Part shown: piece by piece, positions 1 to 14,186 of the stretch
Layout: each line of letters opens with the position of its first letter
How positions within the stretch are numbered: position 1 is the first letter of the stretch
Assembly (NCBI RefSeq): GCF_051020955.1
Contig: NW_027476164.1
Span: 124,001 to 188,000 of the forward strand
Direction of reading: 5' to 3'
Length of the DNA stretch: 64,000 nt
From: Megalopta genalis
Lineage: Eukaryota; Arthropoda; Insecta; Hymenoptera; Halictidae
Position numbers and translations under genes: made by a program
Notes under the pieces: generated by a model
The model's database searches: none
Seen by the model: the letters and a program-made list of their open reading frames with translations, nothing else
Told to the model about the DNA's origin: nothing

Positions 1-11
1 AGCTAACTCGT

Positions 12-3000
12 TTGTTTCGTCTGCATTTGAAGCTATATCACTTATATCGCAAGTATCTGTATCTAAATAATTGGTTTCGCATGGATTTGAAGCTAAATCT
101 TCTACATCGCATAGATTTGAAGCTAACTCGTTTGTTTCTCCTGCATTTGAAGCAATATCACTTATATCGCATGTATCTGACGCTAAGTCATAAGTGTCGC
201 ATGGATTTGAAGCTAAACCTTTTCCATCGCTTTGATTTGAAGCTAAACCTGCTACATCGCTTTGATTTGAAGATAAACCTTCTACATCGCATTGATTTGA
301 AGCTAACTCGTTTGATTCGTCTGCATTTGAAGCTATATCAATTATATCCCAAGTGATTGAAGCTAAATCATTTGTTTCGCATGGATTTGAAGCTAAACCT
401 TCTACATCGCATTGATTTGAAGCTAAATCATTTGTTTTGCATGGATTTGAAGCTAAACCTTCTACATAGCATTGATTTGAAGCTTAATCATGTGTTTTGC
501 ATGGATTTGAAACTAACTCGTGTGTTGCTCCTGCATTTGAACCTATATCACTTATATAGCATTTATCTGATGCTAAATCATTTGTGTCGCATGGATTTGA
601 AGCTAAACCTTCTACATCGCTTTGATTTGAAGCTAAATCACGTGTTTCGATTGAAGCTGAAACTAACTCGTTTGTTTCGTCTGCAATTGAAGCTATATAA
701 CTTATATCGCACGTATCTGAACATAAATCATTTGTTTCGCATAGATATGAAGCTAAACCTTCTACATCGCATTGATTTGAAGCTAAATTATGTGTTTCGG
801 ATGGATTTGAAGCTAAACCTTCTACAGTGCATTGATTTGCAGCTAAATCATATTTTTCGCATGGGTTTTTAAGCTAACACTTTTGTTTCCCCAGCATTTG
901 AAGCTATATCACTTATATCGCAAGTGTTTGAAGCTAAATCATTTGTTTTGCATGGATTTGAAGCTAAACCTTCTACAAAGCATTGATTTGAAGCTTAATC
1001 ATCTGTCTCGCATGGATTTGAAGCTAACTCGTGTGTTTCTCCTACATTGGAAGCTATATCAGTTATATCGCAAGTATTTGAGCTAAATCATTTGATCCGC
1101 ATGGACTTGAAGCTAACTCGTTTGTTTCGTCTGCATTTAAAACTATAGCACTTATATCGCAAGTACCTGAAGCTGAATCATTTGCGTCGCATGTGTTTGA
1201 AGCAAAACCTTCTACATCTCATTGATTTGCAGATAAATCATGTGTTTCGCATGGATTTCTAGCTAACTCGTTTGTTCCGCCTGCATTTGAAGCTATATCA
1301 CTTATATCGCAAGTGTTCGAAGCTAAATAATTTGTTTTGCATGGATTTGAAGCTAATCCTTCTACATAGCATTGATTTGAAGCTAAATCATGAGTTTCGC
1401 ATGGATTAGAAGCTAACTCGTTTGTTTCGTCTGCATTTGAAGCTATATCACTTATATCGCAAGTATCTGTATCTAAATAATTGGTTTCGCATGGATTTGA
1501 AGCTAAATCTTCTACATCGCATAGATTTGAAGCTAACTCGTTTGTTTCTCCTGCATTTGAAGCAATATCACTTATATCGCATGTATCTGACGCTAAGTCA
1601 TAAGTGTCGCATGGATTTGAAGCTAAACCTTTTCCATCGCTTTGATTTGAAGCTAAACCTGCTACATCGCTTTGATTTGAAGATAAACCTTCTACATCGC
1701 ATTGATTTGAAGCTAACTCGTTTGATTCGTCTGCATTTGAAGCTATATCAGTTATATCCCAAGTGATTGAAGCTAAATCATTTGTTTCGCATGGATTTGA
1801 AGCTAAACCTTCTACATCGCATTGATTTGAAGCTAAATCATTTGTTTTGCATGGATTTGAAGCTAAACCTTCTACATAGCATTGATTTGAAGCTTAATCA
1901 TGTGTTTTGCATGGATTTGAAACTAACTCGTGTGTTGCTCCTGCATTTGAACCTATATCACTTATATAGCATTTATCTGATGCTAAATCATTTGTGTCGC
2001 ATGGATTTGAAGCTAAGCCTTCTACATCGCTTTGATTTGAAGCTAAATCACGTGTTTCGATTGAAGCTGAAACTAACTCGTTTGTTTCGTCTGCAATTGA
2101 AGCTATATAACTTATATCGCACGTATCTGAACATAAATCATTTGTTTCGCATAGATATGAAGCTAAACCTTCTACATCGCATTGATTTGAAGCTAAATTA
2201 TGTGTTTCGGATGGATTTGAAGCTAAACCTTCTACAGTGCATTGATTTGCAGCTAAATCATATTTTTCGCATGGGTTTTTAAGCTAACACTTTTGTTTCC
2301 CCAGCATTTGAAGCTATATCACTTATATCGCAAGTGTTTGAAGCTAAATCATTTGTTTTGCATGGATTTGAAGACAAACCTTCTACAAAGCATTGATTTG
2401 AAGCTTAATCATGTGTCTTGCATGGATTTGAAGCTAGCTCGTGTGTTTCTCCTGCATTTGAAGCTATATCAGTTATATCCCAAGTATTTGAAGCTAAATC
2501 ATTTGATCCGCATGGATTTGAAGCTAACTCGTTTGTTTCGTCTGCATTTAAAACTATAGCACTTATATCGCAAATACCCGAAGCTGAATCATTTGCGTCG
2601 CATGTGTTTGAAGCTAAACCTTCTACATCTCATTGATTTGCAGATAAATCATGTGTTTCGCATGGATTTCTAGCTAACTCGTTTGTTCCGCCTGCATTTG
2701 AAGCTATATCACTTATATCGCAAGTGTTCGAAGCTAAATAATTTGTTTTGCATGGATTTGAAGCTAATCCTTCTACATAGCATTGATTTGAAGCTAAATC
2801 ATGAGTTTCGAATGGATTAGAAGCTAACTCGTTTGTTTCGTCTGCATTTGAAGCTATATCACTTATATCGGAAGTATCTGTATCTAAATAATTGGTTTCG
2901 CATGGAATGGAAGCTAAATCTTCTACATCGCATAGATTTGAAGCTAACTCGTTTGTTTCTCCTGCATTTGAAGCAATATCACTTATATCGCATGTATCTG

Positions 3001-6000
3001 ACGCTAAGTCATAAGTGTCGCATGGATTTGAAGCTAAACCTTTTCCATCGCTTTGATTTGAAGCTAAACCTGCTACATCGCTTTGATTTGAAGATAAACC
3101 TTCTACATCGCATTGATTTGAAGCTAACTCGTTTGATTCGTCTGCATTTGAAGCTATATCAGTTATATCCCAAGTGATTGAAGCTAAATCATTTGTTTCG
3201 CATGGATTTGAAGCTAAACCTTCTACATCGCATTGATTTGAAGCTAAATCATTTGTTTTGCATGGATTTGAAGCTAAACCTTCTACATAGCATTGATTTG
3301 AAGCTTAATCATGTGTTTTGCATGGATTTGAAGCTAAACCTTCTACATCGCATTGATTTGAAGCTAAATCATTTGTTTTGCATGGATTTGAAGCTAAACC
3401 TTCTACATAGCATTGATTTGAAGCTTAATCATGTGTTTTGCATGGATTTGAAACTAACTCGTGTGTTGCTCCTGCATTTGAACCTATATCACTTATATAG
3501 CATTTATCTGATGCTAAATCAATTGTGTCGCATGGATTTGAAGCTAAGCCTTCTACATCGCTTTGATTTGAAGCTAAATCACGTGTTTCGATTGAAGCTG
3601 AAACTAACTCGTTTGTTTTGTCTGCAATTGAAGCTATATAACTTATATCGCACGTATCTGAACATAAATCATTTGTTTCGCATAGATATGAAGCTAAACC
3701 TTCTACATCGCATTGATTTAAAGCTAAATTATGTGTTTCGGATGGATTTGAAGCTAACTCGTGTGTTTCTCCTGCATTTGAAGCTATATCAGTTATATCC
3801 CAAGTATTTGAAGCTAAATCATTTGATCCGCATGGATTTGAATCTAAACCTTCTACATCGCATAGATTTGAAGCTAAATCATGTCTTTGGCCTGGATTTG
3901 AAGCTATCTCGATTGGTTCGCATGCAGTTGAAGCTAAATCATGTATGTCACAAGTATTTGAAGCTAAATCATTTGTTCCGCATGGATTTGAATCTAAACC
4001 TTCTACATCGCATAGATTTGAAGCTAACTCGTTTGTTTCTCGTGCATTTGAAGCTGTATCACTTATATCGCAAGTGTTTGAAGCTAAATCATTTGTTTTG
4101 CATGGATTTGAAGCTAAACCTTCTACAAAGCATTGATTTGAAGCTTAATCATCTGTCTCGCATGGATTTGAAGCTAACTCGTGTGTTTCTCCTGCATTTG
4201 AAGCTATATCAGTTATATCCCAAGTATTTGAAGCTAAATCATTTGATCCGCATGGATTTGAAGCTAACTCGTTTGTTTCGTCTGCATTTAAAACTATAGC
4301 ACTTATATCGCAAGTACCTGAAGCTGAATCATTTGCGTCGCATGTGTTTGAAGCTAAACCTTCTACATCTCATTGATTTGCAGATAAATCATGTGTTTCG
4401 CATGGATTTCTAGCTAACTCGTTTGTTCCGCCTGCATTTGAAGCTATATCACTTATATCGCAAGTGTTCGAAGCTAAATAATTTGTTTTGCATGGATTTG
4501 AAGCTAATCCTTCTACATAGCATTGATTTGAAGCTAAATCATGAGTTTCGCATGGATTAGAAGCTAACTCGTTTGTTTCGTCTGCATTTGAAGCTATATC
4601 ACTTATATCGCAAGTATCTGTATCTAAATAATTGGTTTCGCATGGATTTGAAGCTAAATCTTCTACATCGCATAGATTTGAAGCTAACTCGTTTGTTTCT
4701 CCTGCATTTGAAGCAATATCACTTATATCGCATGTATCTGACGCTAAGTCATAAGTGTCGCATGGATTTGAAGCTAAACCTTTTCCATCGCTTTGATTTG
4801 AAGCTAAACCTGCTACATCGCTTTGATTTGAAGATAAACCTTCTACATCGCATTGATTTGAAGCTAACTCGTTTGATTCGTCTGCATTTGAAGCTATATC
4901 AGTTATATCCCAAGTGATTGAAGCTAAATCATTTGTTTCGCATGGATTTGAAGCTAAACCTTCTACATCGCATTGATTTGAAGCTAAATCATTTGTTTTG
5001 CATGGATTTGAAGCTAAACCTTCTACATAGCATTGATTTGAAGCTTAATCATGTGTTTTGCATGGATTTGAAACTAACTCGTGTGTTGCTCCTGCATTTG
5101 AACCTATATCACTTATATAGCATTTATCTGATGCTAAATCATTTGTGTCGCATGGATTTGAAGCTAAACCTTCTACATCGCTTTGATTTGAAGCTAAATC
5201 ACGTGTTTCGATTGAAGCTGAAACTAACTCGTTTGTTTCGTCTGCAATTGAAGCTATATAACTTATATCGCACGTATCTGAACATAAATCATTTGTTTCG
5301 CATAGATATGAAGCTAAACCTTCTACATCGCATTGATTTGAAGCTAAATTATGTGTTTCGGATGGATTTGAAGCTAAACCTTCTACAGTGCATTGATTTG
5401 CAGCTAAATCATATTTTTCGCATGGGTTTTTAAGCTAACACTTTTGTTTCCCCAGCATTTGAAGCTATATCACTTATATCGCAAGTGTTTGAAGCTAAAT
5501 CATTTGTTTTGCATGGATTTGAAGCTAAACCTTCTACAAAGCATTGATTTGAAGCTTAATCATCTGTCTCGCATGGATTTGAAGCTAACTCGTGTGTTTC
5601 TCCTGCATTTGAAGCTATATCAGTTATATCGCAAGTATTTGAAGCTAAATCATTTGATCCGCATGGACTTGAAGCTAACTCGTTTGTTTCGTCTGCATTT
5701 AAAACTATAGCACTTATATCGCAAGTACCTGAAGCTGAATCATTTGCGTCGCATGTGTTTGAAGCAAAACCTTCTACATCTCATTGATTTGCAGATAAAT
5801 CATGTGTTTCGCATGGATTTCTAGCTAACTCGTTTGTTCCGCCTGCATTTGAAGCTATATCACTTATATCGCAAGTGTTCGAAGCTAAATAATTTGTTTT
5901 GCATGGATTTGAAGCTAATCCTTCTACATAGCATTGATTTGAAGCTAAATCATGAGTTTCGCATGGATTAGAAGCTAACTCGTTTGTTTTGTCTGCATTT

Positions 6001-9000
6001 GAAGCTATATCACTTATATCGCAAGTATCTGTATCTAAATAATTGGTTTCGCATGGATTTGAAGCTAAATCTTCTACATCGCATAGATTTGAAGCTAACT
6101 CGTTTGTTTCTCCTGCATTTGAAGCAATATCACTTATATCGCATGTATCTGACGCTAAGTCATAAGTGTCGCATGGATTTGAAGCTAAACCTTTTCCATC
6201 GCTTTGATTTGAAGCTAAACCTGCTACATCGCTTTGATTTGAAGATAAACCTTCTACATCGCATTGATTTGAAGCTAACTCGTTTGATTCGTCTGCATTT
6301 GAAGCTATATCAGTTATATCCCAAGTGATTGAAGCTAAATCATTTGTTTCGCATGGATTTGAAGCTAAACCTTCTACATCGCATTGATTTGAAGCTAAAT
6401 CATTTGTTTTGCATGGATTTGAAGCTAAACCTTCTACATAGCATTGATTTGAAGCTTAATCATGTGTTTTGCATGGATTTGAAACTAACTCGTGTGTTGC
6501 TCCTGCATTTGAACCTATATCACTTATATAGCATTTATCTGATGCTAAATCATTTGTGTCGCATGGATTTGAAGCTAAGCCTTCTACATCGCTTTGATTT
6601 GAAGCTAAATCACGTGTTTCGATTGAAGCTGAAACTAACTCGTTTGTTTCGTCTGCAATTGAAGCTATATAACTTATATCGCACGTATCTGAACATAAAT
6701 CATTTGTTTCGCATAGATATGAAGCTAAACCTTCTACATCGCATTGATTTGAAGCTAAATTATGTGTTTCGGATGGATTTGAAGCTAAACCTTCTACAGT
6801 GCATTGATTTGCAGCTAAATCATATTTTTCGCATGGGTTTTTAAGCTAACACTTTTGTTTCCCCAGCATTTGAAGCTATATCACTTATATCGCAAGTGTT
6901 TGAAGCTAAATCATTTGTTTTGCATGGATTTGAAGATAAACCTTCTACAAAGCATTGATTTGAAGCTTAATCATGTGTCTTGCATGGATTTGAAGCTAGC
7001 TCGTGTGTTTCTCCTGCATTTGAAGCTATATCAGTTATATCCCAAGTATTTGAAGCTAAATCATTTGATCCGCATGGATTTGAAGCTAACTCGTTTGTTT
7101 CGTCTGCATTTAAAACTATAGCACTTATATCGCAAATACCCGAAGCTGAATCATTTGCGTCGCATGTGTTTGAAGCTAAACCTTCTACATCTCATTGATT
7201 TGCAGATAAATCATGTGTTTCGCATGGATTTCTAGCTAACTCGTTTGTTCCGCCTGCATTTGAAGCTATATCACTTATATCGCAAGTGTTCGAAGCTAAA
7301 TAATTTGTTTTGCATGGATTTGAAGCTAATCCTTCTACATAGCATTGATTTGAAGCTAAATCATGAGTTTCGAATGGATTAGAAGCTAACTCGTTTGTTT
7401 CGTCTGCATTTGAAGCTATATCACTTATATCGGAAGTATCTGTATCTAAATAATTGGTTTCGCATGGAATGGAAGCTAAATCTTCTACATCGCATAGATT
7501 TGAAGCTAACTCGTTTGTTTCTCCTGCATTTGAAGCAATATCACTTATATCGCATGTATCTGACGCTAAGTCATAAGTGTCGCATGGATTTGAAGCTAAA
7601 CCTTTTCCATCGCTTTGATTTGAAGCTAAACCTGCTACATCGCTTTGATTTGAAGATAAACCTTCTACATCGCATTGATTTGAAGCTAACTCGTTTGATT
7701 CGTCTGCATTTGAAGCTATATCAGTTATATCCCAAGTGATTGAAGCTAAATCATTTGTTTCGCATGGATTTGAAGCTAAACCTTCTACATCGCATTGATT
7801 TGAAGCTAAATCATTTGTTTTGCATGGATTTGAAGCTAAACCTTCTACATAGCATTGATTTGAAGCTTAATCATGTGTTTTGCATGGATTTGAAGCTAAA
7901 CCTTCTACATCGCATTGATTTGAAGCTAAATCATTTGTTTTGCATGGATTTGAAGCTAAACCTTCTACATAGCATTGATTTGAAGCTTAATCATGTGTTT
8001 TGCATGGATTTGAAACTAACTCGTGTGTTGCTCCTGCATTTGAACCTATATCACTTATATAGCATTTATCTGATGCTAAATCAATTGTGTCGCATGGATT
8101 TGAAGCTAAGCCTTCTACATCGCTTTGATTTGAAGCTAAATCACGTGTTTCGATTGAAGCTGAAACTAACTCGTTTGTTTTGTCTGCAATTGAAGCTATA
8201 TAACTTATATCGCACGTATCTGAACATAAATCATTTGTTTCGCATAGATATGAAGCTAAACCTTCTACATCGCATTGATTTAAAGCTAAATTATGTGTTT
8301 CGGATGGATTTGAAGCTAACTCGTGTGTTTCTCCTGCATTTGAAGCTATATCAGTTATATCCCAAGTATTTGAAGCTAAATCATTTGATCCGCATGGATT
8401 TGAAGCTAACTCGTTTGTTTCGTCTGCATTTAAAACTATAGCACTTATATCGCAAGTACCTGAAGCTGAATCATTTGCGTCGCATGTGTTTGAAGCTAAA
8501 CCTTCTACATCTCATTGATTTGCAGATAAATCATGTGTTTCGCATGGATTTCTAGCTAACTCGTTTGTTCCGCCTGCATTTGAAGCTATATCACTTATAT
8601 CGCAAGTGTTCGAAGCTAAATAATTTGTTTTGCATGGATTTGAAGCTAATCCTTCTACATAGCATTGATTTGAAGCTAAATCATGAGTTTCGCATGGATT
8701 AGAAGCTAACTCGTTTGTTTCGTCTGCATTTGAAGCTATATCACTTATATCGCAAGTATCTGTATCTAAATAATTGGTTTCGCATGGATTTGAAGCTAAA
8801 TCTTCTACATCGCATAGATTTGAAGCTAACTCGTTTGTTTCTTCTGCATTTGAAGCAGTATCACTTATATCGCATGTATCTGACGCTAAGTCATAAGTGT
8901 CGCATTGATTTGAAGCTAACTCGTTTGATTCGTCTGCATTTGAAGCTATATCAGTTATATCCCAAGTGATTGAAGCTAACACTTTTGTTTCCCCTGCATT

Positions 9001-10165
9001 TGAAGCTATATCACTTATATCGCAAGTGTTTGAAGCTAAATCATTTGTTTTGCATGGATTTGAAGCTAAACCTTCTACAAAGCATTGATTTGAAGCTTAA
9101 TCATGTGTCTTGCATGGATTTGAAGCTAACTCGTGTGTTTCTCCTGCATTTGAAGCTATATCAGTTATATCCCAAGTATTTGAAGCTAAATCATTTGATC
9201 CGCATGGATTTGAAGCTAACTCGTTTGTTTCGTCTGCATTTAAAACTATAGCACTTATATCGCAAGTACCCGAAGCTGAATCATTTGCGTCGCATGTGTT
9301 TGAAGCTAAACCTTCTACATCTCATTGATTTGCAGATAAATCATGTGTTTCGCATGGATTTGTAGCTAACTCGTTTGTTCCGCCTGCATTTGAAGCTATA
9401 TCACTTATATCGCAAGTGTTCGAAGCTAAATAATTTGTTTTGCATGGATTTGAAGCTAATCCTTCTACATAGCATTGATCTGAAGCTAAATCATGAGTTT
9501 CGCATGGATTAGAAGCTAACTCGTTTGTTTCGTCTGCATTTGAAGCTATATCACTTATATCGGAAGTATCTGTATCTAAATAATTGGTTTCGCATGGAAT
9601 GGAAGCTAAATCTTCTACATCGCATAGATTTGAAGCTAACTCGTTTGTTTCTCCTGCATTTGAAGCAATATCACTTATATCGCATGTATCTGAATCTAAA
9701 TAATTGGTTTCGCATGGATTTGATGCTAAATCTTCTACATCGCATAGATTTGAAGCTAACTCGTTTGTTTCTCCTGCATTTGAAGCAATATCACTTATAT
9801 CGCATGTATCTGACGCTAAGTCATAAGTGTCGCATGGTTTTGAAGCTAAACCTTCTACATCGCATTGATTTGAAGCTAAACCTTCTACATCGCATTGATT
9901 TGAAGCTTAATCATGTGTTTTGCATGGATTTGAAGCTACCTCGTGTGTTTCTACTGCATTTGAAGCTATATCACTTATATCGCATGTATCTGATGCTAAA
10001 TCATTTGTGTCGCATGGATTTGAAGCTAAGCCTTCCATGTCACATTGATTTGAAGCTAAATCATTTGTTTTGCATGGATTTGAAGCTAAACCTTCAACAT
10101 AGCATTGATTTGAAGTTTAATCATGTGTTTTGCATGGAGTTGAAGCTAAACCTTCTACATCGCAT
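12..10165. repeat. Array domain I: ~1.41-kb higher-order repeat in ~4.56-kb trimers
   Basis: A landmark segment (tctgtatctaaataattgg and flanks) recurs with copies starting near 12, 1422, 2833, 4573, 5984, 7395, 8715 and 9525. Spacings are 1410, 1411, 1740, 1411, 1411, 1320 and 810 bp. Positions 12, 1422 and 2833 match 4573, 5984 and 7395 at an offset of 4561-4562 bp, so three ~1.41-kb units form a larger unit. The third member differs between trimers by 420 bp (14 thirty-mers). Units here use the ccttctacatcgcattg and tatatcacttatatcgc variants, which separates this domain from the rest of the array. Confidence 0.85.
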
Positions 10166-11440
10166 TGATTTGAAGCTAAATCGTGTGTTTCGCATGGATT
10201 TGAAGCTAATTCGTTTGTTGCGCATGCAGATGGAGCTTAATCATGTATAAAAGAAGTATTTGAAGCTAAACCATTTGATTCGCATAGAATTGAATCTGAG
10301 CCATGCTCTTCGCATTGATTTGAAGCTACATCATGGGTTTCGATTCGATTTGAAGCTAACACGTTTGTTTCACATGCAGTTGAATCTAAATCATGTATAT
10401 TAAAAGGATTTGAAGCTAAACTATTTGTTTCGCATGGATTCGAAGACAAGCCTTCTACTTCGCATTGATTTGAATCTAAATCATGTGTTTCGCAAGGATT
10501 TGAAGCTAAATCATGTGTTTCGCAAGGATTTGAAGCTTAGCCTTCTACTTCGCATTCATTTGAAGCTAAATCATGTGCTTCGCTTGGATTAGAACCTAAC
10601 TCGTTTGTTTTGCATGCACTCGAAGCGAAATCGTGTATAAAACAAGTATTTAAAGCTAAACTATTCGCTTCGCACGGATTTGAAGCTAACTCGTTTGTTT
10701 CGCCTGCATTTGAAGCTAAATCATGTATATCGCAAGTATTTGAAGCTAAACTATTTGTTTCGCCTGTATTTGAAGCTATATCACTTGTATCGCTAGTATT
10801 TTAAGAAAAATCATTTGTTTCGCATGGATTTGAATCTATCTCGTTTGTTTCGTCTGCATTTGAATCTATATCACTTATATCGCACGTATTTGAAGCTTAA
10901 TCATGTGTTTCGCATGGATTTGGAGCTAACTCGATTGTTTCGGCTGCATATGAAGCTAAATCATGTATATCACAAGTATTTGAAGCTAAACTATTTGATT
11001 CGCATGTATTTGAAACTAAGCCTTCTACTTCCCATTGATTTGAAGCTAAACCATGTTCTTCGCATGGATTTAAAGCTAACTCGGTTGTTTCGCATGCAGT
11101 TGATGTTAAATCATGTATAAAACAAGAATTTGAAGCTAAACTATTTGTTTCGCATGGATTTGAAGCTAAACAATGTGTTTCAAATGAATTTGAATATAAA
11201 TCATGTGTTTCGCATGGATTTGAAGCTAACTCGACTGTTTCGCATGCAGTTGAAGCTAAATCATCTATATCACAAGTATTTGAAGCTGAACCATTTGTTT
11301 CGCATGAATATTAAGCTAAACCACGTGTTTCGAATGAATTTGAAGCTAAATCATGTGTTTCGCATGGATTTGAAGCTAACTCGTTCATTTCGCCTGCATT
11401 TGAAGCTAAATCAGTTATATCACAAGTATTTGAAGCTAAA
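10165..11440. repeat. Duplicated array block, copy 1 (4021-bp offset)
   Basis: This stretch is nearly identical to 14186-15461 at a constant 4021-bp offset. It includes unusual units such as gtataaaagaagtatttgaa near 10247, gtatattaaaaggatttg near 10395 and the tgaatataaatcatg variant near 11190. It marks the transition from domain I units to the pentamer style (ccttctacttcg; catgtatatcacaag). Confidence 0.8.
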
Positions 11441-14186
11441 TCATTTGATCCGCATGGATTTGAAGCTAACTCGTTTGTTTCGTCTGCATTTAAAGCTATA
11501 GCACTTATATCGCAAGTAGCTGAAGCTGAATCATTTGCGTCGCATGTGTTTGAAGCTAAACCTTCTACATCTCATTGATTTGCAGATAAATCATGTGTTT
11601 CGCATGGATTTCTAGCTAACTCGTTTGTTCCGCCTGCATTTGAAGCTATATCACTTATATCGCAAGTGTTCGAAGCTAAATAATTTGTTTTGCATGGATT
11701 TGAAGCTAATCCTTCTACATAGCATTGATTTGAAGCTAAATCATGAGTTTCGAATGGATTAGAAGCTAACTCGTTTGTTTCGTCTGCATTTGAAGCTATA
11801 TCACTTATATCGGAAGTATCTGTATCTAAATAATTGGTTTCGCATGGAATGGAAGCTAAATCTTCTACATCGCATAGATTTGAAGCTAACTCGTTTGTTT
11901 CTCCTGCATTTGAAGCAATATCACTTATATCGCATGTATCTGACGCTAAGTCATAAGTGTCGCATGGATTTGAAGCTAAACCTTTTCCATCGCTTTGATT
12001 TGAAGCTAAACCTGCTACATCGCTTTGATTTGATGATAAACCTTCTACATCGCATTGATTTGAAGCTAACTCGTTTGATTCGTCTGCATTTGAAGCTATA
12101 TCAGTTATATCCCAAGTGATTGAAGCTAAATCATTTGTTTCGCAAGGATTTGAAGCTAAACCTTCTACATCGCATTGATTTGAAGCTAAATCATTTAGTT
12201 TTGCATGGATTTGAAGCTAAACCTTCTACATAGCATTGATTTGAAGCTTAATCATGTGTTTTGCATGGATTTGAAACTAACTCGTGTGTTGCTCCTGCAT
12301 TTGAACCTATATCACTTATATAGCATTTATCTGATGCTAAATCATTTGTGTCGCATGGATTTGAAGCTAAGCCTTCTACATCGCTTTGATTTGAAGCTAA
12401 ATCACGTGTTTCGATTGAAGCTGAAACTAACTCGTTTGTTTCGTCTGCAATTGAAGCTATATAACTTATATCGCACGTATCTGAACATAAATCATTTGTT
12501 TCGCATAGATATGAAGCTAAACCTTCTACATCGCATTGATTTAAAGCTAAATTATGTGTTTCGGATGGATTTGAAGCTAACTCGTGTGTTTCTCCTGCAT
12601 TTGAAGCTATATCAGTTATATCCCAAGTATTTGAAGCTAAATCATTTGATCCGCATGGATTTGAATCTAAACCTTCTACATCGCATAGATTTGAAGCTAA
12701 ATCATGTCTTTGGCCTGGATTTGAAGCTATCTCGATTGGTTCGCATGCAGTTGAAGCTAAATCATGTATGTCACAAGTATTTGAAGCTAAATCATTTGTT
12801 CCGCATGGATTTGAATCTAAACCTTCTACATCGCATAGATTTGAAGCTAACTCGTTTGTTTCTCGTGCATTTGAAGCTGTATCACTTATATCGCAAGTGT
12901 TTGAAGCTAAATCATTTGTTTTGCATGGATTTGAAGCTAACTCGTTTGTTTCGTCTGCATTTAAAACTATAGCACTTATATCGCAAGTACCTGAAGCTGA
13001 ATCATTTGCGTCGCATGTGTTTGAAGCTAAACCTTCTACATCTCATTGATTTGCAGATAAATCATGTGTTTCGCATGGATTTCTAGCTAACTCGTTTGTT
13101 CCGCCTGCATTTGAAGCTATATCACTTATATCGCAAGTGTTCGAAGCTAAATAATTTGTTTTGCATGGATTTGAAGCTAATCCTTCTACATAGCATTGAT
13201 TTGAAGCTAAATCATGAGTTTGGCATGGATTAGAAGCTAACTCGTTTGTTTCGTCTGCATTTGAAGCTATATCACTTATATCGCAAGTATCTGTATCTAA
13301 ATATTTGGTTTCGCATGGATTTGAAGCTAAATCTTCTACATCGCATAGATTTGAAGCTAACTCGCTTGTTTCTCCTACATTTGAAGCAATATCACTTATA
13401 TCGCATGTATCTGACGCTAAGTCATAAGTGTCGCATGGATTTGAAGCTAAACCTTTTCCATCGCTTTGATTTGAAGCTAAACCTGCTACATCGCTTTGAT
13501 TTGAAGATAAACCTTCTACATCGCATTGATTTGAAGCTAACTCGTTTGATTCGTCTGCATTTGAAGCTATATCAGTTATATCCCAAGTGATTGAAGCTAA
13601 ATCATTTGTTTCGCATGGATTTGAAGCTAAACCTTCTACATCGCATTGATTTGAAGCTAAATCATTTGTTTTGCATGGATTTGAAGCTAAACCTTCTACA
13701 TAGCATTGATTTGAAGCTTAATCATGTGTTTTGCATGGATTTGAAACTAACTCGTGTGTTGCTCCTGCATTTGAAGCTATATCACTTATATCGCATTTAG
13801 CTGATGCTAAATCATTTGTGTCGCATGGATTTGAAGCTAAGCCTTCTACATCGCTTTGATTTGAAGCTAAATCACGTGTTTCGATTGAAGCTGAAACTAA
13901 CTCGTTTGTTTCGTCTGCAATTGAAGCTATATAACTTATATCGCACGTATCTGAACATAAATCATTTGTTTCGCATAGATATGAAGCTAAACCTTCTACA
14001 TCGCATTGATTTGAAGCTAAATTATGTGTTTCGGATGGATTTGAAGCTAAACCTTCTACAGTGCATTGATTTGAAGTTTAATCATGTGTTTTGCATGGAG
14101 TTGAAGCTAAACCTTCTACATCGCATTGATTTGAAGCTACATCATTTGTTTCGCATGGATTTGAAGCTAAACCTTCTACATCGCAT
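11440..14186. repeat. Array: domain I-type segment between the two duplicated blocks
   Basis: After copy 1 of the duplicated block the sequence returns to domain I units. It contains two more ~1.47-kb spaced copies of the ctgtatctaaata landmark (near 11775 and 13246). A single-base insertion at about 12195 (catttagttttgc) shifts phase relative to the other copies. The return to domain I sequence shows that the duplication carried both unit styles together. Confidence 0.75.
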
